DNA from: Siphonodentalium dalli
Lineage: Eukaryota > Mollusca > Scaphopoda > Gadilida > Siphonodentaliidae
Assembly: GCA_032622095.1 (NCBI GenBank)
Contig: CP136065.1
Coordinates: forward strand, 151,657,577-151,721,576
Length of the DNA: 64,000 nucleotides
Direction of reading: 5' to 3'
This document shows positions 10,206-22,880 of this stretch, one piece after another. Position 1 is the stretch's first letter, and every line of letters begins with the position of its first letter. Position numbers and translations under genes: made by a program. The notes beneath the pieces were generated by a model. That model was not told the DNA's origin and did not search any database. It saw nothing but the letters and a program-made list of their open reading frames with translations.

Positions 10206-11021
10206 ACTACCATGAAAACTATGTATTTACAGTACTTTTAATAAAATGATATTATGTTCATTTTTGCAGTCAATCTGGATGGTAAGTCATATTTGTGCTT
10301 TCTTCAGCTATGTGTATCCGATTTTCATCTTTGCCTTTCTTTTATGTTTTATATTTATTAAAGATGTTCTATCTCTTCCCGGCAATATTTACATCAACAA
10401 TTTCTCTGAAACTCTTTTTGAAAAAACTTTTTTATTCCCTAAAAAAGTTTTTGAGAGATAAATCAAAAAATTAGGTACCAACAAAACAGCTGAATAGTAT
10501 AATGTCCTAAAAATATCATCATTTATTATTTTCTTCCCCATTAAAAAGTGGGAAATTGCGGTGGTGTAGAACGTTATATCAATCGCTTGTACTGAGGCGA
10601 TGGATATATATTTTAACACTGACCGAGGCGATGGATAATACAACAGTATTACCATCTCGGAGATCACTTCCGGTTTATATTAATCACATTATGTTCAACG
10701 CATATCAATAACAGGTGGACTATTATTGCATTTTCACATTTAGAGAAGCATTTTTTTTCCCCTGGATTGTTCTTCTGTCCTACATTATAGTAAATTGTTG
10801 TCATTAAATTGTGTATACAGTCATTTCTCGCATCTTTTCAGAATAAAACAATGGGGATGATTTCTTTTGGCATGCGTGCTCGATATTTGTCATTTAGTTA
10901 TAAGCAAATCAATTGATGGGATGTAAAACATTCCTGCTTCTAAGTATTCTAACAATATGCAGTGAACTTCAGAAGAACTAGCAGTTTTAGGGAATTTTAT
11001 AATGTAGCGCATATAATAAAA
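10206..11021. other. AT-rich stretch, nothing recognised
   Basis: No conserved coding signal was seen. The short open frames at 10246-10461 and on the opposite strand are hydrophobic or low-complexity translations with no family resemblance. Confidence 0.5.
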
Positions 11022-11182
11022 AGAACATCTATGGATTTTGGTTGAATAAATGTACGCATATTATCTCATACAGAATTTCCACTTGCGGCTTTCAGTAACT
11101 CGCGGAAATTCTGTATTTTTTTCTAGTAGCCACTCATGAGATAATCTGCTTATTCAACCAAAACTCATAGGTATTCTCTATT
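11022..11182. repeat. Foldback (MITE-like hairpin)
   Basis: Arms 'tttggttgaataaatg...acagaatttcc' and 'ggaaattctgtat...cttattcaaccaaaac' are complementary around a short GCGG loop. Confidence 0.65.
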
Positions 11183-11458
11183 TATCTTTCCCAGTTTAGG
11201 TAAAAAAAATTGAATTCAATATTTTGTGATGACAGAAGCTCCTGTTGACTCGTCTCTCTGACTCACATTTATTATCTTATTATTCTGAATCATTGCAAAA
11301 AGTTTTGGGAAGAGATATACCATTTTTTAAACTTCATATTTATCTTGTATAATCTTGTAATCCTGATTATCAGTATTCCTAACATTAATGTATTTGTTTT
11401 GTTCAAGTTTGTCAGGAGAGCAGAGTTTGTTTTCTGCAGGTTGTCAGAAAATCTGCAT

Positions 11459-11795
11459 TTAACCTCTTCGCTGCTAAATGACGTTATGATGTTGTGTGCT
11501 GGGCTTTTGATGTTATTGCCCTTTTCCAGTGGAAAAATATAACTGGAATATCAAAAGAACCATAAAACTGACTCAGTTGAAATGGTATTATCGTTCACAA
11601 TCGTGGAACATCATACACTGTTTGAAACTTCGAAATTCAGTTATTCCGATGCACCAATCCCAGAATTCCAGTTATGAATAATGACCTACTGCTAATGTGC
11701 TGAAGTAGGTCTGTATGTAGTATGGACCATATAGCACATGACATGCACTTTTACATTCGTAATAGTAACGGACGTCATAGCAGCGAAGAGGTTAA
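11459..11795. mobile_element. TTAA element family E
   Basis: The ends are TTAA|CCTCTTCGCTGCT and AGCAGCGAAGAGG|TTAA, perfect 13-bp inverted repeats with TTAA duplications. Internal sequence includes 'catgacatgcacttttac'. No coding capacity; piggyBac-type MITE by its ends. Confidence 0.8.
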
Positions 11796-11844
11796 AGACC
11801 ACATAATGTTCTAGTCCCCCAAATAAAGAGCCATTAGCCCTCCC

Positions 11845-12098
11845 GTGACTGGAGCTTCCTGAAATTTTGTGAAGACCCTGTGCCAATGCATTCTCTTTAT
11901 ATATATGCTAGTCTCCTATTGGGAGCTTCGCATATATAAGAGAATACATTGGCCTAACAAATTTACCTTGACCGTGTAAGCCAGTGCATTCTCTCATATA
12001 TGCAGGCTCCCTATGGGAGAGACCCATATATAAGAGAATGCACTGGCACAGGATCTTTAATGCTGCACCAGCGCAGCTACCATGAGCAAAGTGTTAAG
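11845..12098 (-). mobile_element. Family B element, inverted copy
   Basis: It reads 'gtgactggagcttcctgaaa' at the left and 'ctgcaccagcgcagctacca' with a degraded TTAA end at 12092-12098. Two 'ctcttatatatg' hairpins lie inside. Confidence 0.7.
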
Positions 12099-12399
12099 GT
12101 TTATTGGATGTGGTGCAAGAAAAACATGAGCTCATCAGGCGTGTCATACTATGCTCATAAGTTTGTTTCAAATTGCATATTTTAGGATACCTAAACAGTT
12201 CTGAGTTGTCATCCGAAAACCAATAAAACAAACATTTCTAAGTCAAAAGAGGCTCATGTCACTGATAAAAATCACAATTGTACAAATCCTGATTCAAACA
12301 CGGCATGTATTTTGAGCCAATTCAGCCACATACCAAGTTGTGTGGTGACAAGGCAACCGTATCTGGAATTGTTATCCAGAAACCAAGAAAAACATGGAT

Positions 12400-12735
12400 T
12401 TTGAAGGAAGAAAGAGCCCATAATTGTGGTAAAAATGGATGCTTGGAGCCCAATATTGAATTTGACCTTTATTTCATCATGGTTGTAAATATGCGTACCA
12501 AACTTTTTTCTATTCAGTCAACATGGAAACAAAAGATAAATATTTTTTTAAAGTTCAAAATGGTCTGTAGCTCAGGTAAAAATGGGCAGACGGAACCGAA
12601 AATCAGATTTGACTTGTTTTTTTTTTGTGGAGCTGTATACCAAATTTCATTGAATTGAGCCCCAATTCCAAGAAAGGGCCATAACTCTGGTAAAAATGGG
12701 CAGTCGGAGCCCGAAAAACTGGCATATATATAAAT
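12400..12735. repeat. Degenerate 'gggccataactctggtaaaaatggg' array
   Basis: About three diverged copies of a unit with 'ctcaggtaaaaatgggcag' and 'accaaatttcattga'. It is related in style to the array at 57560-58520. Confidence 0.55.
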
Positions 12736-13155
12736 TCTCAATAGACAAATATTGTAAAATAAGACGTTTCCTCAATTCCATTTGCACAACTGTTCTATAG
12801 TACACAAAACCCCATAATGAGTATGCATATTAATTGTACGATTTCTATCTGAATATTCATCCATCATCCATGTGAAACTTTGGCAAAAATTGAGCGCATG
12901 GCCTGCTTTGAAAAAGGTAAGTGATAGTTTTTTTGGGAAATATCTGACAATATATTTCTTGTCACCACATCCAAAATATCTTAATACAGATTTGCTGAGA
13001 ATCCATACCATAAATTAGGAAGGAGAAGAAATATATTGCGCCAATAATATGAATGAATATCACTCTGGATTTTCCTCCCTTTTCTCCCAGAATGCATGAA
13101 TGTTGCAGAGACTACAATATAGAGTTGTTTTGCTTCCATAACAGTGAGTCAACTG
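12736..13155. other. Unassigned AT-rich sequence
   Basis: No repeat family or coding signal was recognised. Confidence 0.4.
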
Positions 13156-13350
13156 TTAAAGGTACTCAATCCAATTAGACGCTCCTAAATTACTATTTCT
13201 TTGGCTTTGGGGGTAAAAAATATTTGATTCGAGTCGAGGAACCCACCCTTCAAAGCTCAGATTGATCAGATATTGATTTTTGAAATGTGTTAATTTTTGG
13301 AGATGTGGGTCACTTCCACGTCTCAAACGAACAAATTGCGGGTGTAAGAT
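13156..13350. mobile_element. Family A element, left half only
   Basis: It begins TTAA|AGGTACTCAATCC and follows family A through 'gcgggtgtaagat', then stops abruptly at a (CAT)n run that is the 3' tail of the adjoining LINE. Confidence 0.75.
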
Positions 13351-13670
13351 CATCATCATCATCATCATCGGAACAAGTCATTTGACTTTTAGTTCCGGTA
13401 CAATTGAATAAATTAATGGATTTGCATAATATGCATATTAGTGTGAGTATATCATTTGACTTATTCGTAATCATACTTCAAGTGATAGAAGTAAGCGTCT
13501 ATGTTAGTCTTAAATTCATCCAGAGATTTTAGTTGAACGATATGGTCTGGTAGACTATTCCAAGACGAAACCACACGCTGCGTGAAGAAGAATTTTCCAA
13601 CATTCTTGCTGAACTTTTGTCTATATAATTTCCTGCTATTTCCTCTTGTTGTTGGAGACATGGCTGGCCT
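13349..13670 (-). mobile_element. Non-LTR retrotransposon 3' end (minus strand)
   Basis: On the minus strand, codons 13661-13461 give a C-terminal reverse-transcriptase-ORF tail. FFTQRVVSSWNSLPDHIV and LKSLDEFKTNID are the usual closing block of CR1/jockey-like LINE ORF2 proteins. A short 3' UTR and a (GAT)n tail (13369-13349) follow. The element is 5'-truncated, as LINE insertions usually are. Confidence 0.8.
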
Positions 13671-14512
13671 GGAATACTATACAATCCAAGAATGAACATC
13701 TAAACGAGTATTACTATTGTCAGAAATGCATCTCTTGTTTTGTACTTGCCTTTGACATTTGGAATGTTTATTATGCAATAGCCATAGATCAATATGGAAC
13801 ATACGCACAGCAATATATTAACAAACAAATAATTAGTGACATGATGATGGTGGTGGTTATGGTGGTATATTTAAGAAATAACTTGTTTCGATTACGGTTA
13901 TGCAGTTATAATTTAATCATAAGCTGTCAATCCACTGGATTCTATAAAACCATTGGTTGTCACACATTTAGACATTAAAGTAATTTCTCGATAACAAAAT
14001 TTCTTGATTACTTCAGCTATAGAAATGACGGCACTCAGAGCAGCATCGTGGTCATATGACCACAACTATAACGTGTGCCTAAAATGTACATGAAAACTAT
14101 TCGATATAAACGGGAATTCCATATTGCATCAAAATTCCTTCAGATATAACTGCACTGCCATTAACTTTACTGCTAATTAACCATCAGTGCTTCATTGTAT
14201 AAGTACCTAGAAAAATCAACAAGACTCAGTCGAGCTAACATTTGCAAAGAAATGAATTTTCAGAAACTAACAACTCGTGTCAGTCAGGTAAAACATTTCT
14301 GGAACCCCTGCTGCCAGTGAAGCAATCAGTTGACCAGTGCATACACACTGCTCAATAGCCAATCAAAAGCTACAAATTTATTATGTCACCTGATCAGTCG
14401 ATAATTGGATGTTTGATTAACAGCATGCATGTCAATTTCAACTTTGGATGCGTCTTTTTCGTCAGAAATAATCTCAAATGTTTTACACTTCTTTTATGCT
14501 TATACCTTTGAC
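13671..14512. other. Unassigned sequence with a foldback fragment
   Basis: The block at about 13870-13930 resembles the AT-rich foldback family of 14513. Otherwise nothing was recognised. Confidence 0.4.
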
Positions 14513-14780
14513 TTAGGGTGGTTCTCCTGTGAAATAACAGATTAAATTATAAGAAATTAATTGTATTTCGATTAAGGTTATGAAAGTATAACTGTAAATT
14601 TGAAGACAAATTCTATAACAACCTTAATCGAAACATTGGTTATAACCGAAAAGCCAAATTGTATAATGCATATTCTAGAAAATTTGTCTTTAAACCTTTC
14701 GGTTATATCTCATAACCTTAATCAAAATAAGATTTATTTCTTATAATTTAATCTGACATTTCACAGAAGAACCACCATAA
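14513..14780. mobile_element. AT-rich foldback MITE, complete
   Basis: The ends TTAGGGTGGTTCTCCTGTGA and TCACAGAAGAACCACCATAA are inverted repeats, extended inwards by 'cagattaaattataagaaat' and its complement. The arms cover most of the element. Confidence 0.8.
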
Positions 14781-15330
14781 GTAGAAGTGAGAAATAAAAC
14801 CACACCAAGCTGAATCAAATTTTGATATCAAATTATTGATTGATCAAGTGGCATCATCAATTCATCATTTTTGACTCTAGATTGGCTAGTGGCAACCTAG
14901 CACACACTGGCCAGTGGGATGTACATGTTCTTGATATATTTCAACAGTTGTTACACTTGTTAGTTTCAATTTATTTGCAAATGTTAGCACAAGTCTTTTT
15001 GATTTCTCTGAGTACATGTGCGACGAGGGTCAGCACATTGGAATTCTGATGCACCGTCGATATTCCCTTTTAAATTGTAGGAAGTATCGAATAGTTCTCA
15101 TGTACATTTTTAGGCACGCAGTATATAGGCATTGTCATATCACTCAATACTGCTGCAATTTCTGTTAAGTGGAAAGTAATCAACAAATTTAGGTTATCGA
15201 GATATAACCTCAATGACAAAGACAGCCAATTGTTTTACAGTATTCCGTGGACTGACAGCTTATTATTAAATTATACATTGTTTGACTCCCGGTATATGTC
15301 ATATGTCTACTAATTAACAAGATCACAGAC

Positions 15331-15735
15331 GTGCATAACATTGGCGCTGTACTGGAAACTAGAACTGAACTTGTTATAGAGAAAACAACTGATGATAGGG
15401 AACTGCGCTCGAATGGGATGAACTTATTAGAAGAGCGCAGAAGTTACAGTCACTCCGGAGATCGTGCTTTCAGTGTTTGCGCTCCATCATTGTGGAACTC
15501 TCTGCCTGGTGAAATTCGAGGCTGTTGGGACTTAATGGAGTTTCGTCATCTGTTAAAGACTCATTCCTTTAAATTAGCTATTGAAACTGACTAACGTGCA
15601 GCTACTGGTATCGTAATTTGTATTTCTCGACAACTTTTTTCAGACTCGTGTAAACTATAACTTTGTTGCGCATGTGAACATGTATATGGAATTTGCGCGT
15701 TATAAATGTATTAAATAATAATAATAATATTGAGG
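15331..15735 (+). mobile_element. Non-LTR retrotransposon 3' end (plus strand)
   Basis: The frame to 15594 ends in SGDRAFSVCAPSLWNSLPGE followed by 'EFRHLLKTHSF', the standard C-terminus of CR1/jockey-like ORF2. About 120 bases of 3' UTR and a (TAA)n tail (15712-15730) follow. Upstream reverse transcriptase domains are absent. Confidence 0.85.
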
Positions 15736-15849
15736 GTAAAATTAGCAAACATGCATAACAGTATTGCTCATGTCTAAATAGTGCAGACTATATGATTGAA
15801 CGACTCCATCCAATTGACCGTCAGCTTATCTTAGCCAAATGCATTGTAT

Positions 15850-16320
15850 TGTATTGTGACTTATTGTCCCCCAACTTTTTCAAAGTACAGGGAACTATAT
15901 AAATTATCTTTGTCCGTCTTTCCATCAGGGCATCCTTCATGATCTGGTTACCGTAACTGTAAAATCAACTCCTCCTACAATTTATATCCTATTTACCTAA
16001 AACTTCAGGAAATTGTTACTGACACATTGAAGATGTGCAACTGTTATTGTGCTGATGGAAAATGAATTTTTTTATTATTTTAGAGTTATTGACCTTTTCT
16101 TGACTAAGAACATTTAAAACGAATATGTACTTGGGTGCTTTAACTGTGAAATCAACTTCTCCTTCAATTTCAATCCTATGTACGTTAAACTTCAGGACAT
16201 TGTTACTGACACATTGAAGATGTGCAATATATTTAGTGAATATGTACTTTTTTTTATCAAATTGGTGTAACCAACTCCTCCCTGCCATCTTCTTCGGGGG
16301 ACATTTTGGTCAGCAACCTT
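15850..16320. repeat. Degenerate tandem element, about 185-bp period
   Basis: 'ttgttactgacacattgaag' occurs at about 16013 and 16200, and the flanking 'ctgtaaaatcaactcctcc' blocks also recur. Confidence 0.6.
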
Positions 16321-16449
16321 TTCTGAAATATTCTAATTCATTTCATTGTGACCTATTTAGAGGCGATTCCAGACATCATATCATGCAGCCCTCTTAATTC
16401 AGATTGTTTGGCCAATTATGAGGGTTGTCACATGTTCGACACATCTGCC

Positions 16450-17180
16450 ATGATAATTATACTCCCACACACAAAGTGAATGGTGGGTATACTGGATTAC
16501 ATGTATCCGCTCATCCGTCGGTCCAGCAGATATCTCAATCATCAATTTTCAGATCTCAATAAGCATCTTGAGGCATTTCAGAGAAGTATCCAATAATGTC
16601 ACTTTCATTTTCCATTCAAAATTATTATACTAGTACATGTACCCCCACTTTTCGAAGAAAATGGGCATTTGGATCTGAATGAAGTATGGAATGCAGGTTC
16701 ACCATCATGATGGCTTTCAAAAGAGGGGCAATGACATGTGCGTCTTCTTTGTTTGTGGGAAATCTTGTTTTTTTTCCGACCATGCAGATATCTCAGCCAT
16801 GCTTCATTGGATCTCAATGAAATTTGGTATGGAGATTTGCCAATTGGAGTGCTTTCAAAAGGATGCCCAATGACATTGTTTACATCTGTTCTAGAGTTAT
16901 CGTTCTTTGTTTCCCTAAAAACAAAATTCCCCATCCTTGTTTAGTTTAAATTTGGGTTCCCTCCTACCCATGTTTCATTTGGGCACCATGGGGGTATGAC
17001 AGCATCTGATGTACAACCTCTTGTTAAAATCTGTTTATCTGGAAATGCTGATTTTTCGTCGATCCAAGCAGATATCTCAGCCATAGGTTATCAAATCTCT
17101 ATGAAATATGGTAAAAGGAGTTTGAATTGTTTGTTATGAAGTGTCCAATGATGTTGACTTGCAATTTCAGTTTTAGAGTT
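16450..17180. repeat. Degenerate array of the 'gttatggccc' class
   Basis: It opens 'gtgggtatactggattac...ccgtcggtccagcag' and repeats 'agatatctcagccatgcttc' and 'atgaaatttggtat' with a period near 120-140. It belongs to the same style of array as 18290, 25610, 53800 and 61680. Open frames here are shadows. Confidence 0.55.
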
Positions 17181-17529
17181 ATATTTCATTGCTCATCTCA
17201 CAAACTGCTGAAATTGCTTACCAAATTAATAAATAAATGCTGCATTTTAGGTCTTAAACGAAGGGAATTTGTGAGAAGATTCTGACTATATAATGGCCGA
17301 AATCTTCCTAATCCAATCTTCACGGACCCCATCAATTTAATAGCCTGTTTTACAAGCCCATGCTACAACTTTGTTTCCAATATTGTAAAAAATTATAATA
17401 TTTTTTTATTCACTAGTTCTGACACATTGGTTAAAATATGAAGCATGTGGAAAGAGTTATAATGAAAGATTTTTTGGCAATGTACTTCTCAATTGCACTA
17501 TTTGCTAAATAACAAAGCTCGAGTGATCA

Positions 17530-17960
17530 GATAGGCCCCTGCGAAGCTTCGAAGATTCGATTCAGTGTCGACATCAGCGATCAGATTTGGGATCGATACC
17601 GAATCGACTCTCCGATTCGTATATTTTCAAATCGGCCTATTCTTTGCCGTTTATGTGGACAAACATCTAAATTGTTTATTTATGGAGCTCAATTGATGTG
17701 GCAGTTGCCGGCATTGTACTGTGTTTTGCCGTCTGGAGGTCTCGACCAGGGCCACGTATGATGTAATTTAGAGTTTACACTAGTTGCGCAATTATGTCCA
17801 ATTGCAGGGCTCAAAATACATTTAATTTTGCGAGAATCAAATGCTGAATCAAGTTAGTCATAAATCACTGAAAAATTTGAAAGTTTCGCAAGAATCATTA
17901 CGAGAATCGATTTGGTAATTCTCGTCGAATCTTGAGGCCTGCAGTCCGTCCCCCATTCGA
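17530..17960. repeat. Possible TIR element with 'tcgaagattcgattc' ends
   Basis: 'gcgaagcttcgaagattcga' near 17550 and 'tcgtcgaatcttgaggcct' near 17920 are loosely inverted. A similar 'gattcgattcggttcccgat' block lies at 21450-21490. Confidence 0.4.
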
Positions 17961-18289
17961 GGATTTCAATACGTGTAACACTGGTGGTTCTTGGAAAATA
18001 TTGGGGTAAAATATAGTATATGTGACTGTAATCACTATATACAGGTCAAAAGTCAAAACACTACGGTCTATACAATTTTATATAGTTACTGTTAGCTATA
18101 GTTTCTTTTAAACGATTAACATGCATTCATACCTATGTTAACTTGCCAAGTGTGTTTTGTGTCATAACTTGAATATTAATACATTTTAATTCCTGCATAG
18201 TGTTAATATCCAACGATTCACCTATATTGACATGTTACAATGGTCCCTCACATAAGTGCATTCGGTTGATAAGAAAGCCGGGTAATGCC

Positions 18290-19000
18290 ACCTTTTTATG
18301 TTTACCCATACCATAGTATGGTAAACATAGTGTCGTTGCCCGGATTGACCACTCGTCGTTAGTCCGTCCGTCCGTCTTTCTGTCTGTCTGTCTGTCTGTA
18401 GACACTTTACGCATGGTGCGATAACTCAAACATTTTATATCTGATCGGAACCAAATTTTGTATATTTGTCAGCACCAAATACAGATCGAGTTCGAATATG
18501 GGTTCGATCCGAGTTTTTTTCACGGAGTTATGGCCCTTTGTCGACTTAGAATTCATGCATGCTACCATAACTCAAAAAAAATTTATCTGATCAGAATCAA
18601 ATTTGGTATGCAAGTTTCTCGGACCAAAATACAGATCGAGTTCGAATATGGGTTTGATCCGATATTTTTTAATGGAGTTATGGCCCTTTTTCGACTTAGA
18701 ATTCATGCATGCTGCCATAACTAAAAAAAAAAATTATCTGATCGGAACCAAATTTGGTATGCGAGTTTCTCTACTCAAAATACAGATCGAGTTTGAATAT
18801 GGGTTATATCCAACATTTTATACCAGAGTTATGGCCCTTTTTCAACTAAGAATTGAACAGATAACCATAGCAGTCTACAATTAATTACCAGTGGTATCAG
18901 TTTAGCTCTGAGAGCAGTAAATCTGTATTATGGGAATTAGAGTTATTTTTTACTCCCATGTTTATGATGACACACTCCTCACCTGTATAGTTTTTGGTAT
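18290..19000 (+). repeat. 150-bp tandem array with GTCC/GTCT head
   Basis: 'acagatcgagttcgaatatg' recurs at 18481, 18631 and 18782 (period 150). Each unit contains 'gagttatggccctttttcga' and 'gatcggaaccaaatttggta'. It starts with a palindrome CCATACCATAGTATGG and a GTCC/GTCTGTCT run. One more diverged unit lies at 19350-19460. Confidence 0.8.
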
Positions 19001-21499
19001 CGATCGGTTGATCGGTTTAGAAATTATTAACACTTTGCATCCGCACATAGGCATGAGCTATCCGATGCTGTAAGCAAATTATTTTTTGTCCGATTGTTTT
19101 CATATTTGATATGTAGGTTTATAATGACACACCCCTCACCTGTATAGTTTTTGGTATCGATCGGTTGATCGGTTTAGAAAATAATTAACCCTGCACACAA
19201 ATGCTATCTGATCCATCTAAGTCAAACTGTTTTCTTCTGATATGCCTCATATTTCTTACCAAGGTTTTTCTTAGCACGTTCTTTATCTGTATGGTTTTTG
19301 GTATCGTTTAATTAACCCTTTTCAAACTTATTTTTACTTAGAACTCAAAACATTTTTGATCTGATCTACACCAAATTTGGTACATGTGGTCCTCACCCCG
19401 AAATACAGATCAAGTTCAAATTTGGGTTTGATCCGATATATTTTAACAGAGTTATGGCCCTTTATAATTCAAGTAATTTACTACCTATTGTATATGCCCT
19501 GTGAGAATTTAAGACAAACAACTTTACACAGTAATCTGCTTTATTGGGATCAGAAAATGACACTGGATACTCTTTGCTAAACCACTGCTACTCCCAGAGC
19601 TGTCAAATTTAAGTGATTGATGATACTTTACTCCAGTTTGTGTGCAATAGTAATTTAACCCAACCTGTTGAAACATATTCATGGCATTAATACAAATAGT
19701 CCATTGTCCATGTGAAGGATGTTCTGGAGCATGGCTGTTTAGAGAATTGTTGTTTACAGAGACACTGTTGTCTTATCTTGAGAAAACAATTTATCCACAC
19801 ATTAGTTCCATCATATGATGTCATTGAAAATGATTAACACTCTCCACACATCATATGTTCATTCTCCTATTCTATGTCCAGGTTGATCGTGATCCACTTT
19901 TCACTTGCATGTATTTCAGGATTAAAATTAACCTATTCCATAGACACATAATATCTGATACGCAGATTTTAAATTATCTCTTTCGCCTTAGGCCAGGTTC
20001 ACTAAGAATTTCTATTAATTATAAGCCACCAATTGAATATTCATCATTTGAGGATATATCTTATTTTTGAAATTCCCTCTATTGCATTTGGACTGCAGGA
20101 TAATAATAATGGTTCTGGTATTCTTGAAGCTGACTTTTTGGTCAAATATTTTTCACCCAATCACTTTTATAATCTCATTCAGGTTGATTGTGATACATTC
20201 TTCATGCGTATAGATTTTGGTATTGATTGAATGGTTTTGAGAATATTAACCCAATATTTAATAATATTTCTGCTGTTACAGACATTGTATCTTTCCAATG
20301 ATCAGCTTAGAATAAAATTAACCATAGGTACATGTATACTGTACGCGATCCAATGTTATGACTCTAATATTTTCAATTTGACCCTTCTCATATCTCTCCT
20401 TTAGTTATCTGATAATTCTGTATTAAAATATTTTATATCCAACCATTATCAATCATTTAATATCAAGGTCTATACACCCCTCACTTATATAGATGTTCAG
20501 GTGTTTGTTGGTCTCTAATCTCAATCATCCCATAACTTTTACTATGCAGCTAACACAACAACATAATCTGTTATGACTCAGGTTCCATTGTAAGAATTAA
20601 ATAAATAGAGTTATTATGATGTTAATATTGTAACAATTATATCTTTAACAGCTATGGTGCATCTGTCTGACTGTGTTTGGGTATAATTATCTTTATCAAT
20701 CTATCACACATACATGTATCTCTGTTGGAGTGACCGAATAGGTTGAAATCGAATGTCATATCCATCTTCCTATTGTGTTTAAATGAGCAAGTTGCTCAAT
20801 ATGTCTGATTCCACTATGAAACTAATAAATAATAGTACGCTGTGAATTGTTGAAATTCTTGCACTCATAAAAAGATCGCGATCGCCAAGGTATGGGTTAA
20901 ACATCTGCCGATCGTGATCGGCCTCTCGTTATTAAATTCAGGGATAAAACTCACATGTTGGTTATATAGAGTTATCTCCCATTAAACCTATGCATTATTA
21001 CAAGTAGACATCCGGGTACTGATGAGGTGGGTCATGCGCATCAATATACATGCAATTGTTTATAAAACAGCATACATCAGTCCTGAAATCCATGGAATAT
21101 AGTTATAGTCATTAGCGACTATCAAATTAATAAACACTGTTATATATACACACTGCTAGTGTGGTCTATCAGTGTATCTTCAGTACTAATTATTCATTTT
21201 ATAGTCTGCGTCAAGGTCTGTGCTTATATATGTCAGATGTTATACTAAGTGATATATAATTTTGATTTAAGTTAAAAAATAAAGATAAGAATGATGACAG
21301 TCACATAAAGGTTTAGCTGTGAACTGTGACTTGGTTCTTTGTATCATATTCGAAAAAAGTCTCAGCTTTCATGACAAATAAGTGAACAATAATTAGAAGA
21401 ATATCCGATCATCAGCTATGATTTTTCACCATCCCGTACTTATCAGCCGATTTGATTCGAGATTCGATTCGGTTCCCGATTTTCTGATTCGCAGGGCCC
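19000..21499. other. Diverged repeat remnants, no gene recognised
   Basis: 'tgtatagtttttggtatcga' recurs near 18985, 19140 and 19290 and more faintly to 20220 and 20480, so the array above decays into this stretch. No coding signal. The segment 20880-20930 has CGATCGCGATC-type palindromic blocks. Confidence 0.4.
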
Positions 21500-21846
21500 T
21501 ATGATCAGATATCAATTTTTAAATTGTTTTATTTCTCGAGATGTGCACTTATTTGTGGCCTGGAAAAGTCGTCAAACCGACGGTCTCGGACAAAATTGTG
21601 GATGAAGATGGATAACTCAAAAATCAAGTGGTAATATGGCCCAATTTTCTGATAAAATGGCCATATTTCTTTGAACAACATGTTGATAAATAATGTATTT
21701 TGGGAAATTTTATACCATAGTTGACCACTGGTTAGCATTATTTTGTTGTAATTAATCGATTCTGATAACTAAAGCATATTTTGAATAAATGTTGTTGTTG
21801 TAACTTGATGATATGGGGACCGTCTGATTGGATTGAGTACCTTTAA
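21500..21846. mobile_element. Family A relative, diverged, 3' TTAA end intact
   Basis: It ends 'attggattgagtacct|TTAA' (21843-21846) and starts near the 'gatcagatatcaattttta' block of family A. The centre differs from the other copies. Confidence 0.55.
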
Positions 21847-22208
21847 CTAATTTCATGGTAAACATTTGGGGTCCCCTGATCCTTAAGGCGATGATGAACA
21901 TTTTTTGTATTATTTATTTCCATCCTGCATTTACTTTTTTCCACTCAAATTGATTGTAAACCAGGCTATTCTATTGATTTATTAAAATATTATACTTCAT
22001 CTGTCAAAAACATCACATCCATCCTACTTTGATATATATATATTGCTTATTAACATGTCTAATCGCAAAGTGATGAAATTGATAATTATTCATTTGGCAG
22101 CATTTCTAAATTGTCTTTGTTTCCTCTGTTGAAAGTAATTATGCCATCAATTTAATCTATTCCATTAGTTTCAGTATATCACTGTATCTCAATGTTTATT
22201 TTTTATTC

Positions 22209-22398
22209 TACAGTAATGCTCTAAGTAATCGACTTCTTAACCACAGCAGAATTATGGGTAACTTTTCAGGATTTAGTCGGAAATATGGCTTGTTGCCATT
22301 CATCGGATGAATGGCAACAAGCCATATTTCCGACTAAATCCTGAAAAGTTACCCATAATTCTGCTGTGGTTAAGAAGTTGATTACTTAGAGCATTTAT
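22209..22398. repeat. Palindrome family Q, near-perfect 181 bp
   Basis: 22215-22395 is an inverted repeat with 90-base arms around a single centre base (22305). By eye only one arm position differs. The ends are AATGCTCTAAGTAATCG and its complement. Further copies are at 27581-27797 and 33451-33584. Confidence 0.9.
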
Positions 22399-22539
22399 CT
22401 ATGTATCTGGTGCTTTCTAATGCCCATGTTTATACAATTGTGATTTTATTGCATTTATTGATCATTTTTATCTATTTACATGTATTAAAATTTACATAAT
22501 TATTCATGTTACATTGTATTTGTAATTATTATATGCCCT

Positions 22540-22880
22540 TTAGAAAAAAGGATCAGTGCGTCCATCTGTCCATCCATTAAATTTTGTTTTTTCTGATCGA
22601 CAACTCCAATTTGGATTATTTGATCTTAACCTAAGTTGGTATGTGTATTTCCCAGCTAAAAAGACAGGCCAAGTTAGAATATGGGTTCTGTCCAATTATT
22701 TTTACATGAGTTACAGGCCTTTATAGACTTAGAATTTGACCGATTTCATAACATTTCGGTTTCCCGAATGATAAGTCCAGTTTGGATTATTTGATCTACA
22801 GGCCAAGTTCGAATATAGGTTCTGTCCAATTATTTTCACACGAGTTATCACCATTTTTCCGACTTCCTAGCGATGTTCTT
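22540..22880. repeat. Degenerate array of the 'gttatggccc' class
   Basis: 'tatgccctttagaaaaaagg', 'gtgcgtccatctgtccatcc', and two copies of 'gccaagttagaatatgggttctgtccaattatttt'-type sequence about 150 apart. Confidence 0.6.

Noticed and set aside
16605-16944. 109-codon minus-strand frame and overlapping plus-strand frames
   Set aside because: They fall in a degenerate array of the 'gttatggccc' class; composition and overlap on both strands indicate no gene.
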